Of a stretch of DNA of 64,000 nt, positions 24,087 to 35,640 are shown in pieces. Below the pieces are notes generated by a model. It was not told where the DNA came from. It made no database searches and was given only the letters and a program-made list of their open reading frames with translations. Position 1 is the stretch's first letter. Each line of letters opens with the position of its first letter. This DNA is from Pseudopyrenochaeta lycopersici (Eukaryota; Ascomycota; Dothideomycetes; Pleosporales; Pseudopyrenochaetaceae): contig NHZP01000017.1 in the NCBI GenBank assembly GCA_003313425.1, positions 930,001-994,000 on the forward strand. Reading direction: 5' to 3'. A program made the translations under genes and the position numbers.

Positions 24087-26942
24087 ATGGCGGCAGATGA
24101 CGAGCTCCCCTGGACCACTTCCCGATGCAATCGTCTGCTTCGACCGCTCTCATCCAAACTCGCGAAGCTCCGTAGGGAACTTGAACAACCACGCAGCTCG
24201 AACGCAGACAAACGCAATGCATCATCAGCGTTTGCCACCAAGGGCTCGCCCCAGAAGACAACCAACTTCACGCGACCAGCGCATAAGCCCCGAGGCTTCG
24301 AGAAGGCGAGAGACCCAGATTGGAGGCCAGGCACAAAACCGGGGGCGAGCAAGAAGACATACGGCGGCCGCGGTGCAAAACGGGCAGACTTCCAGAGAAT
24401 GAGCTCTGGTACTCATAATGCCTCTCGTCCTGGCGAAATTGCATTCACACCTCTCATTGCGCGCATGGGACCGCAGCTTCACAGCAGCCCCCTGCTCCAG
24501 AGTTCACCATTGAGAAAGTACGCAAAGAATCGGGGCCCTCTCCTCGCAACAACTGAGCAAGGGCTTGCCAAAAATGTATCAGGAGATGTCCAAAAGCTCA
24601 TACAGGGGCTGTCAGAGGCATACGCGAACGTTCTACAAGCGACAACCACAGGCGACGAGAAGAGGTGGAAAGGCACGAGATCCCTTATGAGTGCCTGTTT
24701 AAGGCGGCTACCCGCATACATCGAACTCGAGGAACATTTCGCGAAGCTAGACAGACTAGAGGATGAGGAAGACGAGGATCGAGATGTCGCTAACGAAGTC
24801 TATGACCATCTGGAGACACAATTTGAACAGCGAGTTGGCCAGGGATGGCGCCCGTTTAAGCGAGTTGTTCGAGCACATGGCACATCACTTCTATGCAATG
24901 CTATTGCAGACGCCGTTCTTGGCCTGGAGAGCATGTCAGTTTTGGTCACGCATTGCTTAAATGTTTCCGCTTGGGACGAGGGAGAGAGTCTCCTTTTGGC
25001 TTTTGTCCCCCTTCTTGAGCCTCTGTCCATTCCTATCAACACCAGGGCAGACCTGTTCGACGCGCAGAGGTCGCGTTATCTATTCATGGTCAAGCATTTT
25101 GTTGATCGAACAGGACGTTATCGCTTGCTTTACGATCTCCTGGATCACATGGTCGCGCTCGAGTTACTGCCACTCGAGTGGCTCGCAACCGAATCTATGC
25201 GCCCGATATGGGACCGACTCGTCCAAACCGTATCCGATGATAATTATCGTACCCTCACAAATGCTTTGCGCTTCATGGAGACAGCCACTATTGCTAGTAT
25301 GGGCCTGCCAGATCCGCGCCTTCTGGAGTATCAAGTCACTGGCTCTGTCGCTCGGCGCTTCGTACCTTCCTCAAGAGAGGAGCTTCGACAGGCCCTCAAC
25401 ACAACTTTTTCCAGCCTTCTTACTGTCTTGTGCAGTATTGCACTTGTAAACAACAGTCGCGATGATGCTGCTGGCAAAACTGTTGCACAACGAACTACAT
25501 GGGCCTTAGATTCAATCGCGATCACCATCTCAAGACTTGAAGATATCAAGGCTGAATTGTCATTACTTCAAGCCGACTCAGAGGATGTGCAGATTTTTGC
25601 TCAACGAGCGCTGTGGGCGAGCTTCGCCTCCGTTGTGCTCCGACTGGATAATTGTCGTCAGGACAGCGCAATGCTATCATTAGATATAAAATCCCTGATA
25701 GGCTTTGTCAACTGGATAGCTGGTCAATATTCCTCGACAAGCATCAACTTTGCATCGATATTTGGTAGTCTGCCATCACTCATATCATCAATAGCACGTG
25801 GCACTGGACGTATCTGGAAAGATGATGGATTCGACCAACTCCAACGAATAGTTACAGCATTGATGACGCTCTCTGGGTGTCGCCTTTCCCACGAGCTGTG
25901 GACCTTGAAGCGACTTGCCTTGGAAACTGCAATGGAGTTCACTCACAGCACAGGCGACGTCCAACACGTGGCGTATGCGCGAGAGATTGAGAGGAAGATG
26001 CGCTCGCAAGGTCGACTTGTCCTTGTTAATTCGCCGGAGAAGAACGACTCGCCATCCGCCGGTGGTGGGTTTCGATGGGAAGAAGGAATTGGTGAATGGG
26101 TGGCGTGCACTCCGGTTGTCAAACAAGGAGTCAAACGCTTGGCACAAAAACCTGTTCGAGCACTTGAACTCTTACCGACTCCATCGGAATCTGAAGATGA
26201 GAAAGCAACTTCGTCTGAGGATCATGGTTTGCCTGGGAGCAGCAAGGACAGCTCCATGTGGGAGACGACCGCCTTCGATTGCGAGGAGGATGATGCAGCT
26301 CCACACTCGTCTCCCATCAAAAAGGCACCTCGCACCTCAATTTCGTCGTTAGGCAAACGAACACGCCCCTCATCACCCATGGTAGTCATACCAGCAAAGC
26401 GCATACACATGGCTACTCCCGATAGCCTAATTATCAATTTCTACCCAGATTTGCCGGAAGAAAAGGACAGTCAAGATGAGCCACGACGATTGAGGCGATC
26501 AAGAGATGACATCCAAGCACTTACCTCTCGGCTCCGCACTCAGCGTACGCGAACTTCTCTTGAGAGCGGTTTGAGACACCTGAAGAGGCCGACGTATGCT
26601 GAGATTGAGGTTGTTGACGAGGGGGACATGAGGACTTCCAGCCCCTCTTCAAACGACTCGGAAGACTCGTCCCCATCCACGTCCGGTATAAATAGCAGAT
26701 CCTCCAAATTGCGCTCTCGTTCCTTGGTAGTGAAGCGACCCTACCGCCAGCGCACTAAGCGAAACTACGACGACGCAGAGGAATGCGGCGAGCTTGGTAA
26801 AGCGCCGAACCGACCTAGTTCCAAGCCGAAGCGGGCTAGCAATAGGGCTCGCGTACAGGGAAACAGAGAGTGGTGGAAGGTCAGTGGAGGCGTTAGGGAT
26901 GATAGTGAGCAGGAGAGTGAGGACGAGCTGAGCTTTCACTAG
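24087..26942 (+). CDS. large protein of unknown role, probably nuclear
   Basis: Single exon of 951 codons. Residues 1-140 are basic, Ser/Pro-rich and look disordered. Residues about 155-640 form a long, mainly helical, Leu-rich region without Trp-Asp or other obvious repeats, reminiscent of an alpha-solenoid. Residues 690-951 are acidic and serine-rich with many S-P sites and several basic clusters that could be nuclear localisation signals (RPYRQRTKRNYD near 890). I recognise no named domain. An uninterrupted frame of this length cannot be chance. The layout (disordered ends, helical centre, SP sites, NLS) suggests a nuclear scaffold or chromatin/DNA-associated protein; that is inference only. 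Confidence 0.8.
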   Translation: MAADDELPWTTSRCNRLLRPLSSKLAKLRRELEQPRSSNADKRNASSAFATKGSPQKTTNFTRPAHKPRGFEKARDPDWRPGTKPGASKKTYGGRGAKRADFQRMSSGTHNASRPGEIAFTPLIARMGPQLHSSPLLQSSPLRKYAKNRGPLLATTEQGLAKNVSGDVQKLIQGLSEAYANVLQATTTGDEKRWKGTRSLMSACLRRLPAYIELEEHFAKLDRLEDEEDEDRDVANEVYDHLETQFEQRVGQGWRPFKRVVRAHGTSLLCNAIADAVLGLESMSVLVTHCLNVSAWDEGESLLLAFVPLLEPLSIPINTRADLFDAQRSRYLFMVKHFVDRTGRYRLLYDLLDHMVALELLPLEWLATESMRPIWDRLVQTVSDDNYRTLTNALRFMETATIASMGLPDPRLLEYQVTGSVARRFVPSSREELRQALNTTFSSLLTVLCSIALVNNSRDDAAGKTVAQRTTWALDSIAITISRLEDIKAELSLLQADSEDVQIFAQRALWASFASVVLRLDNCRQDSAMLSLDIKSLIGFVNWIAGQYSSTSINFASIFGSLPSLISSIARGTGRIWKDDGFDQLQRIVTALMTLSGCRLSHELWTLKRLALETAMEFTHSTGDVQHVAYAREIERKMRSQGRLVLVNSPEKNDSPSAGGGFRWEEGIGEWVACTPVVKQGVKRLAQKPVRALELLPTPSESEDEKATSSEDHGLPGSSKDSSMWETTAFDCEEDDAAPHSSPIKKAPRTSISSLGKRTRPSSPMVVIPAKRIHMATPDSLIINFYPDLPEEKDSQDEPRRLRRSRDDIQALTSRLRTQRTRTSLESGLRHLKRPTYAEIEVVDEGDMRTSSPSSNDSEDSSPSTSGINSRSSKLRSRSLVVKRPYRQRTKRNYDDAEECGELGKAPNRPSSKPKRASNRARVQGNREWWKVSGGVRDDSEQESEDELSFH

Positions 26943-29346
26943 CAGTGTAGCCCACGCTCCGATCCTTATCTGTTCTCGGATCAGGTTTGCATTTTGGCCA
27001 GTGGCGTTGATCTTGGTGATGATTGGGCAGGTGTTGGATAACGAAGATACCCCATTGTTATTGTGAATATACTAGCGCGAAGAATTCGAACAGTTTATTC
27101 GATCATGTTCCTGAGCAGATCTCTGTGTTGCGTCTCATATGCCGTGAGTGGTGTTTCCATTGGACAAACGGACGAACCGTACAAGTACTCCTTGGTGTAC
27201 CCATCAACTCTTACATATCTCGCGTCCCCAGTTGCCACTATCGAAACCTCCCCTGCCTTCACGTCTCTACTGGTACACCGTGGTCCATCCTGTCAGGCCC
27301 TTCTACGTAGCATATTAAGGCAGTACGTCTTCAACGTGCCCCAGTGCGTAAAGTAATCTGACCTTCAGCTTGGAGAAGAAGTGTGGAGAAAAGATACGTC
27401 TACAAATAGTCACGGGATCGGCGTCGGGAACCGATGATTTGACAGAGAAGGGGATGAGAAAACTTGTCCCATGCATCGTCGCTCAATGGCATGAAAGATG
27501 GTGCGAAGGTGATGAACAAAGATCGCAATGACCACAAGCATCGTGGAACTGTGAGGGAACTTCATGTTTACATGGTAAGATGAAAATTTAGAAGGGCGAA
27601 GAAGTATAGACTAAGAAGTATGGATAGAAATTATGTAGTTGAAAAGTAGGTTTGGTACTCAGGGCTGAATGTCTGGCAAGGATGATTATGATACAATGGC
27701 GGTATATAATGAATGCTCCAAAGGTGAATTGAAACCGGGTACACCACCAAAATACTTACGCCTTCATATACACAACGTACATTCACTCGTAACGGAACAA
27801 ACATAGGTCCTTCGATTTCAGAGCGATAAACAATGAGCGGACGTGTTAATTTGGGCATTACTCTCCTTGAATAATCTGTTGAGCCGATTTCGACGCCCTT
27901 ACATCCTCACCTTTAACAAAAGAAATTACACTTGTATAGACGGCTTTTCACCTGGTTAGTGAAAGGGGCTCTGTCTAGTGAAAAACGAGCGTTATACATC
28001 GCAGGTCCACCACATGCCTTATACTACAGTTGCAACCCATAGAGCGCTCCTACCTATGCCTAAGAATCAGATACGATCGCTGAGAAGTCAGATTTGCCAC
28101 AGGGCTGCAGATGGCGATCCTTTCGTGACCGATGATATTAACCCACACTGTATTTTATTTTAGGTAAGTGCATTGTGCTGAGCTTCTTTTAGCTGCCTTA
28201 CTAGTCTAAATTTAGCGATGTATATCAACGCATCATAGTCATCTGCGTACTTTTACTCTGCCCTATCTCTGTAAACCTATCCCATTCGCATGTACGCTTA
28301 CCTTTTATGCTCTCGCCTCCTTCAATACTGTCCACTACATTTTCCGACCACCTATATCTCTCCTCTCGACAATCCTATATTACACTCTATCTGTACCGTT
28401 AATCTCATGATGATACCTTCCTATATTATTCTTGAAGCCTCCCACTTCACCATTCTTCCGCCCAAACCCTCCTTCAGCATAAGCAACATCAGTATTCTGG
28501 CCGTTTGTCGTAATGGAGCCGTGCAGGAGATGGAAAGCAGCATTGACGCTATGGTGGTGTTCTTTGATTTTCCATGATGCCGAGGCGCAGATGCGTTGGC
28601 AGAGAGTGCCGCACGAAAGGAGGTCGCAGCTAAGGAGTTTCATGATGGCGGGGGATTGTGAGGTGGTTCTAGGGGGTGTCGACCGGTTGTCCACCGAGGC
28701 CGGAGCGTCGAAGGAGTAGCCAGAGGGTGTGAAGGTGGACGATGAGTCCATTGTGTCTGTTGATTTGGGGCGAATTGCACGGTGAATTGGCTGTGCCGAG
28801 GGTTTTGAGCAAGAAGAATTGTGAGCAAGAAGAATTGTGAGCAAGAAGAATTGTGAGCAAGAAGAATTGTGAGCAAGAAGAATTGTGAGCAAGAAGAATT
28901 GTGAGCACGGATGGGTTGGTTTGGGGAGATCATTGTGTGGGTCTGTTGTTCCTTTGAAGAGGTTTGGAGGTAAGTTTGATGAATAGAATATCGAATTAGT
29001 CCCATCTATCGCGAGTGAGGTTCCACTCAAGTTCAATCTCGCTATATATGCTTCTGGTCGCGGTTTCGGGGGACTTATTCTACATGAGTTACCTTCGGAG
29101 GTTGCCGAAGCACATTCTTTACATATGTGGAAAAGCTGACCAGGTTGCGTGGATTCGGCGATCACAGTGAGGGCCGACGGCGCTCAGGGTCGCTTCCAAG
29201 CTGACGGTCAGCATCTCGGCTGAACAGCTCTCGGTGGATGGCACGCCGACCGAGAGTTCGAGCGAGGTTGGGGTAGCCTCATCATTGCTGCTAGACCCGA
29301 GAATGTAGCCCGTTTCCTACGCTCTTAACTTCCATGAATACAACTT
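26943..29346. other. intergenic, 2.4 kb, with tandem repeat
   Basis: No supported gene. The 261-codon minus-strand frame at 28380-29165 owes much of its length to the 16-bp repeat, which is open in more than one frame, and is not a credible protein. Confidence 0.5.
28807..28907 (+). repeat. 16-bp minisatellite, six copies
   Basis: gagcaagaagaattgt is repeated six times head to tail without a mismatch (28807-28902), followed by the first five bases of a seventh copy. Perfect identity suggests recent or ongoing slippage. Confidence 0.95.
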
Positions 29347-31044
29347 ATGCCCATTGACTCCACAATGGGAGTGGAAAACGCCCTTGATTCTAATCTCCAG
29401 GAAACCATGCAGCCGCCAGTCATAACGAACCTGCATCCATCATTCTGGCGCAAATGTATGATCGTCCTTGCAACCAGCTGGATTACACTCTCTGCATGCT
29501 TTAGCAGCACTGTATTCTTCAGTGTAGTGAAGGAAGTTTCTGCCGAATTCAATGTTTCCCAAAACACCATCAACCTAGCAAACGCCGGAGTCCTCTTGAA
29601 CTTGGGCATGTCAACCCTTTTTTGGGGCCCTGTGGAGATTGTATGTTCCCCTGGCTATTCTTGGAGGGAACTCTAACTAGTAATGCATGGTATGGTAGAT
29701 CCTTGGACGGCGTATCGCATACAATGGGTGCATTTGCGTTTTGATAGCACTCACAATTGAAGCCGGTTTGGTTCCGACCGTGGAAGGATTTGTTGTTGTG
29801 CGGGTTTTATCTGGGTTCCAAGGCACGTACTTTCACGTTGCCGCTCAAACTATCTTCGCTGAGAACTTCCCGTCCGTAAGTGGCCATGTTTGATTGTACC
29901 ATAAGGGGCTGACAATAACTTCGATATCTTCTTTAGACACAACGCGGTACAGCGACCGGGGTTTTCTTAGCTGGTGTTGTCCTTGGATCCCCTTTAGGAA
30001 TTATGCCAATCATCTGACCTGATGATCACGTGTTGACCCAATGTAGGACCTCTTGTGGCGGCAGTTATTGTGACTTATCAGAGCTGGCGAGTAATTCTTT
30101 AGCTTCAGACAGGGATGCTTCTGTTGGGCCTGGCGTTCTCGGTGCTGTTTATCGAGTTTGGCCCCACAGGCAAAGGCGCAAAACAGGATTGTCGCTCTGT
30201 ACGAGAGCACCTTGCCCATTGCAACCCTCTCAGAGTTTTTGAAATGATGCGTTATCCTAATATAGTTGCAACTGTACGTATAAATTGCCATTGATGAGTC
30301 TTGCTAACCGCTCGAGATTTAGAGCATCGCATGTGGCTTTCTGGCCATTCCTCGCCATGTTATCAGCAGTCGGTTTCAGCTCAATACCCCCATCATTGCT
30401 GGCCTTTTCTACTTAGCACCAGCTTGCGGGTTCTTGGTGGGCTCTATCGCTGGAGGGCGCTTGTCAGACAGAACAGTGAAGCGCTGGATCCAGCGGAGGA
30501 GCGGTGTTCGGCTCCCGGAGGACAGACTTCGGAGTGGCATCGTATCATTCTTCATTCTGATCCCGACGGCCTACTTGATCTTCGGTTGGGGAATGGAGTG
30601 CAACCCTTGCTCACGTCCACGACTTGCTGTGCCGATCATCACAGCATTCATCGTAGCCGCTGGAATTTTCGACGCCATGACGGGTCTTAATACGTATTGC
30701 GCAGAAGCTATGCCTAGTCGAAGGAGGGATGCTATTGCAAGCAAGTACATGATTCAATATTCGTTCTCTGCCGTCGCAAGTGGCGTAGCAGTGCCGTTAA
30801 TTGATGCGATCGGGCTTGGGCCGGCTTGTACAATCAGTAAGTGGTCTGACAAAGTAATCAGACTTTCCAGCGTTGCTGACGCTCCAAAGATGTCGCTTTC
30901 CTCCTCATTGGTGCAATATTGACCAATATCACGGCCAGGTACGGCTCACGAATGCAGCGCTGGGGAGAATGTAAGGATCTGACAGAGAAGATAGTTCGGG
31001 CGGGACATAAAATTTTTCAGACTCAAGAGATTAGTCGCGTGTAA
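29347..31044 (+). pseudogene. decayed MFS transporter (DHA1-like)
   Basis: Six exons can be traced: 29347-29640, 29699-29875, 29937-29997, 30047-30273, 30323-30836 and 30890-31044. Joined, they follow a 12-helix major facilitator drug:H+ antiporter-like protein from the N-terminal region (WRKCMIVLATSWITLSACF) to a cytosolic tail. Two lesions break it. The third intron (29998-30046) has a good branch point (CTGAC) and acceptor, but the donor reads GA instead of GT, and read-through meets TGA. In the fourth exon a TAG at 30100-30102 replaces the Trp codon expected in VIL-W-LQTG; TGG to TAG is what RIP-type C-to-T change on the other strand would give. A weak alternative donor (GTGTTG, near 29973) would drop part of a helix and not cure the TAG. 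Its 3' end faces the next decayed gene, 37 bp away. Confidence 0.75.
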
Positions 31045-31081
31045 TAGCCGAACAAAATAATATTACCCTCATGAGAGCTGT

Positions 31082-33445
31082 TCAAATATCCGCGTTCAGA
31101 TGTGATTGAACCGCTGCAAGATTCCAAGAGTCATTCGAGAGAAGTTCAGGTCGCCCAGTTTCAACGTTCGCATCCGGCCAGTAGAATGACTGGAAACCAT
31201 CATTACTAAAAGGTGTTTCCAGTGTGTCGAGATCCAAATGAGGAAAAGACAGAAGGTCCTGTAAAGAGGGCTCGGAGAGGTTGAACCCTGTAGTATCCAT
31301 TTCTGCATCTATTCTTGATCCAGCAAATTCAGTAGGATTTACTGCATGCGAAGCTGCTGAAGACCTGGTGAATGTCAGATCACGCTCCCCTTGGCCTTGG
31401 GCAAACTTTTGGGCCTCCATCAATGACCTTGTGGCGCTAACATGCCTCATAAACTCTGATGCCGCTTGACTACCGTTTTGACTGAGTTGATCGAGGATCT
31501 GAACAGCAGCCTCGAAATCTTCATTCTCTGTGTTGGGCCACTGAGCCTGCGAGAGGCTGGATATTGCCAGTATAATACATGTTGAGAACAGGTACTGAGT
31601 AAGAGTATAGTCGAAAGTTGGAAATGAACCTTTGATCCAGGCGTCAATGAGAAGGCGATAAGACCTTCTAGCACAGAGAACGCAGGCCTCAGCGAGCGCA
31701 AGCGTAGGCTCACTTGGCTGGGTGGAATCATTGTCCAAAGTCTCGGTTGAGTGAGCCTGACGCAGACGCAAAACGTGGAGAAGAACAGGTCTCGTGGCTA
31801 ATATTAAGCACTATCCTGGTCAGTCGATCGTAAAAAGCGTTTGCTAGAAGACTGACTTGGTTGTAATAGAGGTGCAACATCATGTCTGCCATGTCTGTAT
31901 CATTTGAGGCCTGGTCGACCTTGTTACGGAGGCGATCAGGCAGGCTTTTCACCCAACCATCTAACTTTTTGAGCGCCTGCTGTACTCTGCATGAGAAGGA
32001 GTTTTTTGCATATTGCGCCCGTATACTGAAGACGTAACCTCTGCAGAAAGGCGAGCCATACGAAGACCTGCAATAGCATCATCAACATGATGAAAATCAT
32101 CGGCAAACGCGTCCGGCAGTCCTTGTGAAGAAGGAAGAGCTACCGCGATATCTTCATCTCGTATGGACACGGGTTGGCCGAGCATTGTCGCCCACGATCT
32201 ATCCAGTATGTAGACAGCCCACCAAAGTCTCACCCTGTGTTCTATGTGCTCACGATCTGGAAGTCGAGTGTGCGGGACGTTGTGATGAAGTCCCATTAAT
32301 ATGGCGAAGCGCATGGCACAGCCTGTCATGCAGTATGCAGTATGGCGTCTGTTCATAGCGATGGCGTACAGGGACTCAAGGCGGTCAGTGTTTTGGCCGG
32401 ACTGTCTTAGGGAAAAGTCTTACAAGCATCGCCATGACCTCAACACACTCGATCCTCGGTTCTTCACTCAGCACACGGAGAATATTGGTTGCATTATTGT
32501 AATAATCGATACCAGGGAACTTCGCACCGGGAAATGAAGCTCTTGCGGAGTAAGCCTCGCCCAACGCAAACATTGCGAAAAGCTTGCAGGTGGAGATAGC
32601 GTCGCAGTGGGCTAGATTTTGAATTGATTGATCCAGAATGGCCAAAACAGCGCTCTTCCGCACAAGGTGATAACGTCGGCAGATTGTATTCAGAGTGACT
32701 TTGATCAGCACACGAGCTCTTGCGGGGGCAGGCCCAGGAAAATTGACAAGAGTTAGGGAGGCGGAGATCGGATTAGGTGTGTACTGAATGCGCGGGAAGT
32801 GGCTCTGTGTCTTGCCTGACAAGGCTTGACGGAATCTGGTTGCAAAAGCCGCATCCGTAGCTTCTCCCACCAAGACTGGCATCTCTGGGGTTAAAGAGAT
32901 GAACCAAGGACGATCTTCAAGAAGCGGGTTCTGTGCAGCTTCTCCAACAGCGGTTGCTCAGCTCGAACGCTCACTGTCGGTCCGAGGCGCAGTCGCTCTC
33001 CCTGACTCTTCAACGTTGCGGGTCCCGACGCTGGTGACAGGAATCGTGGGAGGATCTTGAGCTGGTTCTGCCGGCATGGGGTCATCCCTTGCGCTGTTGG
33101 AAACTTGCTCGCAGGCTTCTGAGTTGCTTGTGTCGGCGATAACAGTATGACCACGTTTTAACGAGCGATCTCTGCAAGCAGTTCATTCACATAGCTTCCG
33201 ATTTGTTAGCCATATCTACTATATAGAACGCAAAGACTTGAGAGAGCCTACCTTTCTTTCACTTTCATATGTCGAACCCGATTAGGATATGAGCACTCGA
33301 CTTCACTACTGTCTCGGCGGCAATTCGAGCAGGGTTGGCCGCCCGAGCACTTGACCTTGCGGGCGTGACATTTCCGGCACGCAACTGTTGTGGCCCTCGG
33401 TTTCACGACAGACGCGCCGAGGACGCGGTCCGGAGTCACCGACAT
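31082..33445 (-). pseudogene. decayed Zn2Cys6 transcription factor
   Basis: Exons on the minus strand: 33445-33252, 33171-32424, 32374-31857 and 31810-31082, with introns of 80, 49 and 46 bp. The zinc cluster is intact (ACRKCHARKVKC, PCSNC, VEC), followed by a fungal transcription factor domain with NPLLEDRPWF, the GEAYSAR region and the YNNATNILRV..IECVEVMAML block. Two lesions: an in-frame TGA at 32958-32960, shortly before NPLLEDRPWF, and a one-base loss in a run of six T (32002-32007, plus strand), after which the frame must shift to continue as VQQALKKLDGWVKSLPDRL. A 36-bp intron could in principle remove the TGA but would be unusually short. It ends 37 bp from the decayed MFS gene and starts 566 bp from the intact transporter, so it may once have controlled both. 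Confidence 0.75.
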
Positions 33446-34011
33446 GAATTGTGACAATTCTGAGTTAATGCATCGTATCACAAGATAAATTTCAGACACG
33501 ACGGCCTGAAGTATCGTCTGAGTCTCTGGCCGAGTGATGGACGGTAGTTGGCTGCGGCGCCGAGTTGCAGCGCCGACTCAAAACTGCCAAGACGTCTACG
33601 ACGACACATCTTGATCATCGCCACAGCATCATCAACCTCGGGGGACTTATTCCAGGGTGTATATGAGCGTGATTATCTAATGCACAGATCTTGTCCATGG
33701 ATTTCCGCTCGAACTGAAGTACTGGTTTGATTAGATCATGACTAACTCGGTCGTTCAACGTAACGCCGAAAGTCCAACTCGGACTCCATCCCCGAAGTAT
33801 TGTCTTTTAGATCTTTTGCCCAATCCACCATCGGCGATGGCTTCAGCTCACCGGATATAAACGGTGTATGGGGGGTTTTGATACTCCACTTGGAAGATTG
33901 CCAATCCGATAAGACTGTTTCCATTTCCAACACTAATATTTAGCATTCTTCTAAGAGGCGCCACCCAGGCTCAGAGCTAGAATTATATCAGTCATTCGAT
34001 ATTGTTTGAAT
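33446..34011. promoter_or_regulatory. divergent promoter, decayed regulator / intact MFS transporter
   Basis: 566 bp between the two start codons. No open frame of note. The head-to-head layout is common for a regulator and its target transporter in fungi. Confidence 0.45.
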
Positions 34012-35492
34012 ATGGGCGAGACCAGTACTTTAGACTCCGTTCGCGATTTCCAACGCACTATCAATCAATGGGACCTCGCCTTTGATACGACTGCGCAGAT
34101 CGAACCTCCCACAGACGGCGGCCGAGACGCATGGTTGGTTCTTACATCCAGCTTTGTCCTTGGAGCAATAGTGTGGGGTAAGTATAGATCTCGCACCTTA
34201 AAGGATATGTCTAATTTTTTGGACAGGCCTTCCTTACAGCTTTGGTGTCTTCCAAGAATACTATCTCCGTCAAGCGAAGTTTTCTGGTTCTCGCTCCGGC
34301 GTTGCTGCAATAGGTACAACGGCAACGGTTCGTCGAATGATCTGCGCCATCTCGAAAGAAATAGGCTGACGTTCATTTTTAGGGAATCATGTACCTCACA
34401 GCTCCATTTCTCTATGTCATCGTCCACCGTTATCATACACGCCGCAAGATGATCGCTCTTAGTGGCTTCGTCATCATGTTAGCAAGCCTAGTTGGAGCAT
34501 CATTCGCGGACACAGTCTCGCAACTACTTGTGACCCAAGGCGTGTTCTATGCCCTTGGAGGAGCAATGCTATACTTCCCGGTCTTCAATTATGTTGATGA
34601 GTGGTTCATCAAGCGGCGAGGGCTCGCATACGGTGCGCTCGTTGCCGGCGACGGTGCTGGAGGCGTGGTTATCCCATTCGCAATGGAATGGATACTCAAC
34701 CGTTGGGGATTTCAGACTGCGCTGCGCACCTGGACAATCGCCTGTCTTCTCTTGGTGACCCCAGCATTGGTCTTTTTAAAAGACTATCCGGTTGATCAAA
34801 ATGTCCGACACATTTCTCAAAAACTTGATCTGAGATTCCTGAAAACCAAGGCATTCTGGATCCTCCAGTCTGGAAACATGCTACAAAGTCTTGGTTACTT
34901 TATGCCTAGCTATTACCTACCCTGTAAGCAGATTGTCATACTGCATTGAAGGCTTGTTACTGACACATCGTTTGTAGCTTTTGCAGTGTCCCGTGGTTGG
35001 TCTCCATTCGCAGGCACAATCGCAGTATCTCTATGCAATGCAGCAATCGTTATTGGTGCAATGACTATAGGCTGGCTCTGCGATCGTTACCATGTCACTG
35101 TCACACTGAACATCTGTACCACTGGCACTGTGCTTGCAGTGTTTGTCTTCTGGGGCTTCTCGGTCTATCAGCCGGTGATGTATATTTTCGCCATCGCGTA
35201 TGGTTTCTTTGCTGGCGGCTTTCCTGCGACTTGTTCAGGCTGCAGCCATCCGGTGCGTCGTGTCTATCCGGTGGAGACGGGCATGATAATCGCTCTTTTT
35301 ACAGCCGGGAAAGGTGTAGGTTCTGTCATATCAGGTCCTCTGGGTGGGCTTTTGGCGAGTTCCGATGCTTGGAAGGACCATGTTGGCTATGCGTATGGAA
35401 GCGGATTCGGGTATCTAATAGTGTTCTCTGGCATCACAGCGTCTTTCGGAAGCCTAGGGTGGTTCGGGAAAAAACTTGGCTGGGTTTTGTGA
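34012..35492 (+). CDS. MFS transporter, monocarboxylate-porter-like
   Basis: Four exons, 34012-34177, 34227-34327, 34383-34923 and 34978-35492, with introns of 49, 55 and 54 bp, give 440 residues with an unbroken frame. The short hydrophilic N-terminus leads to PPTDGGRDAWLVL, the usual opening of fungal monocarboxylate-porter (MCH/MCT-like) proteins, and then LPYSFGVFQEYY. The middle has YFPVFNYVDEWFIKRRGLAYG, the signature loop of that family. About twelve membrane helices are expected, with the charged central loop after FLKDYP. Members carry monocarboxylates, riboflavin or other small compounds, and many remain without a known substrate. It shares a promoter region with a decayed regulator, so its control may have changed. 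Start at 34012 is the first ATG of the frame. Confidence 0.85.
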
Positions 35493-35640
35493 AGAGCACT
35501 TACTCTTCCTACTCGACGTACAGTACTAATATTGTAAGACGCGCATTACGGCAGTCGCCATATGCTGATGTTGTTTTCAAAGTAGAACTTAAGGATTCCG
35601 AGAGTCTCATGTGTCTCGAAGCAGTTGTATTCCAGATCAC
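35493..35640. other. 3' flank of the MFS transporter
   Basis: Short stretch before the AT-rich transposon relic; nothing recognised. Confidence 0.4.

Noticed and set aside
28380..29165. 261-codon minus-strand frame with repeating Leu/Ser/Cys units
   Set aside because: Much of its length comes from translating the 16-bp minisatellite, which is open in several frames.
29964..30046. Alternative GTGTTG donor rescuing the MFS gene
   Set aside because: In phase, but it removes about eight residues from a membrane helix and leaves the downstream TAG untouched.
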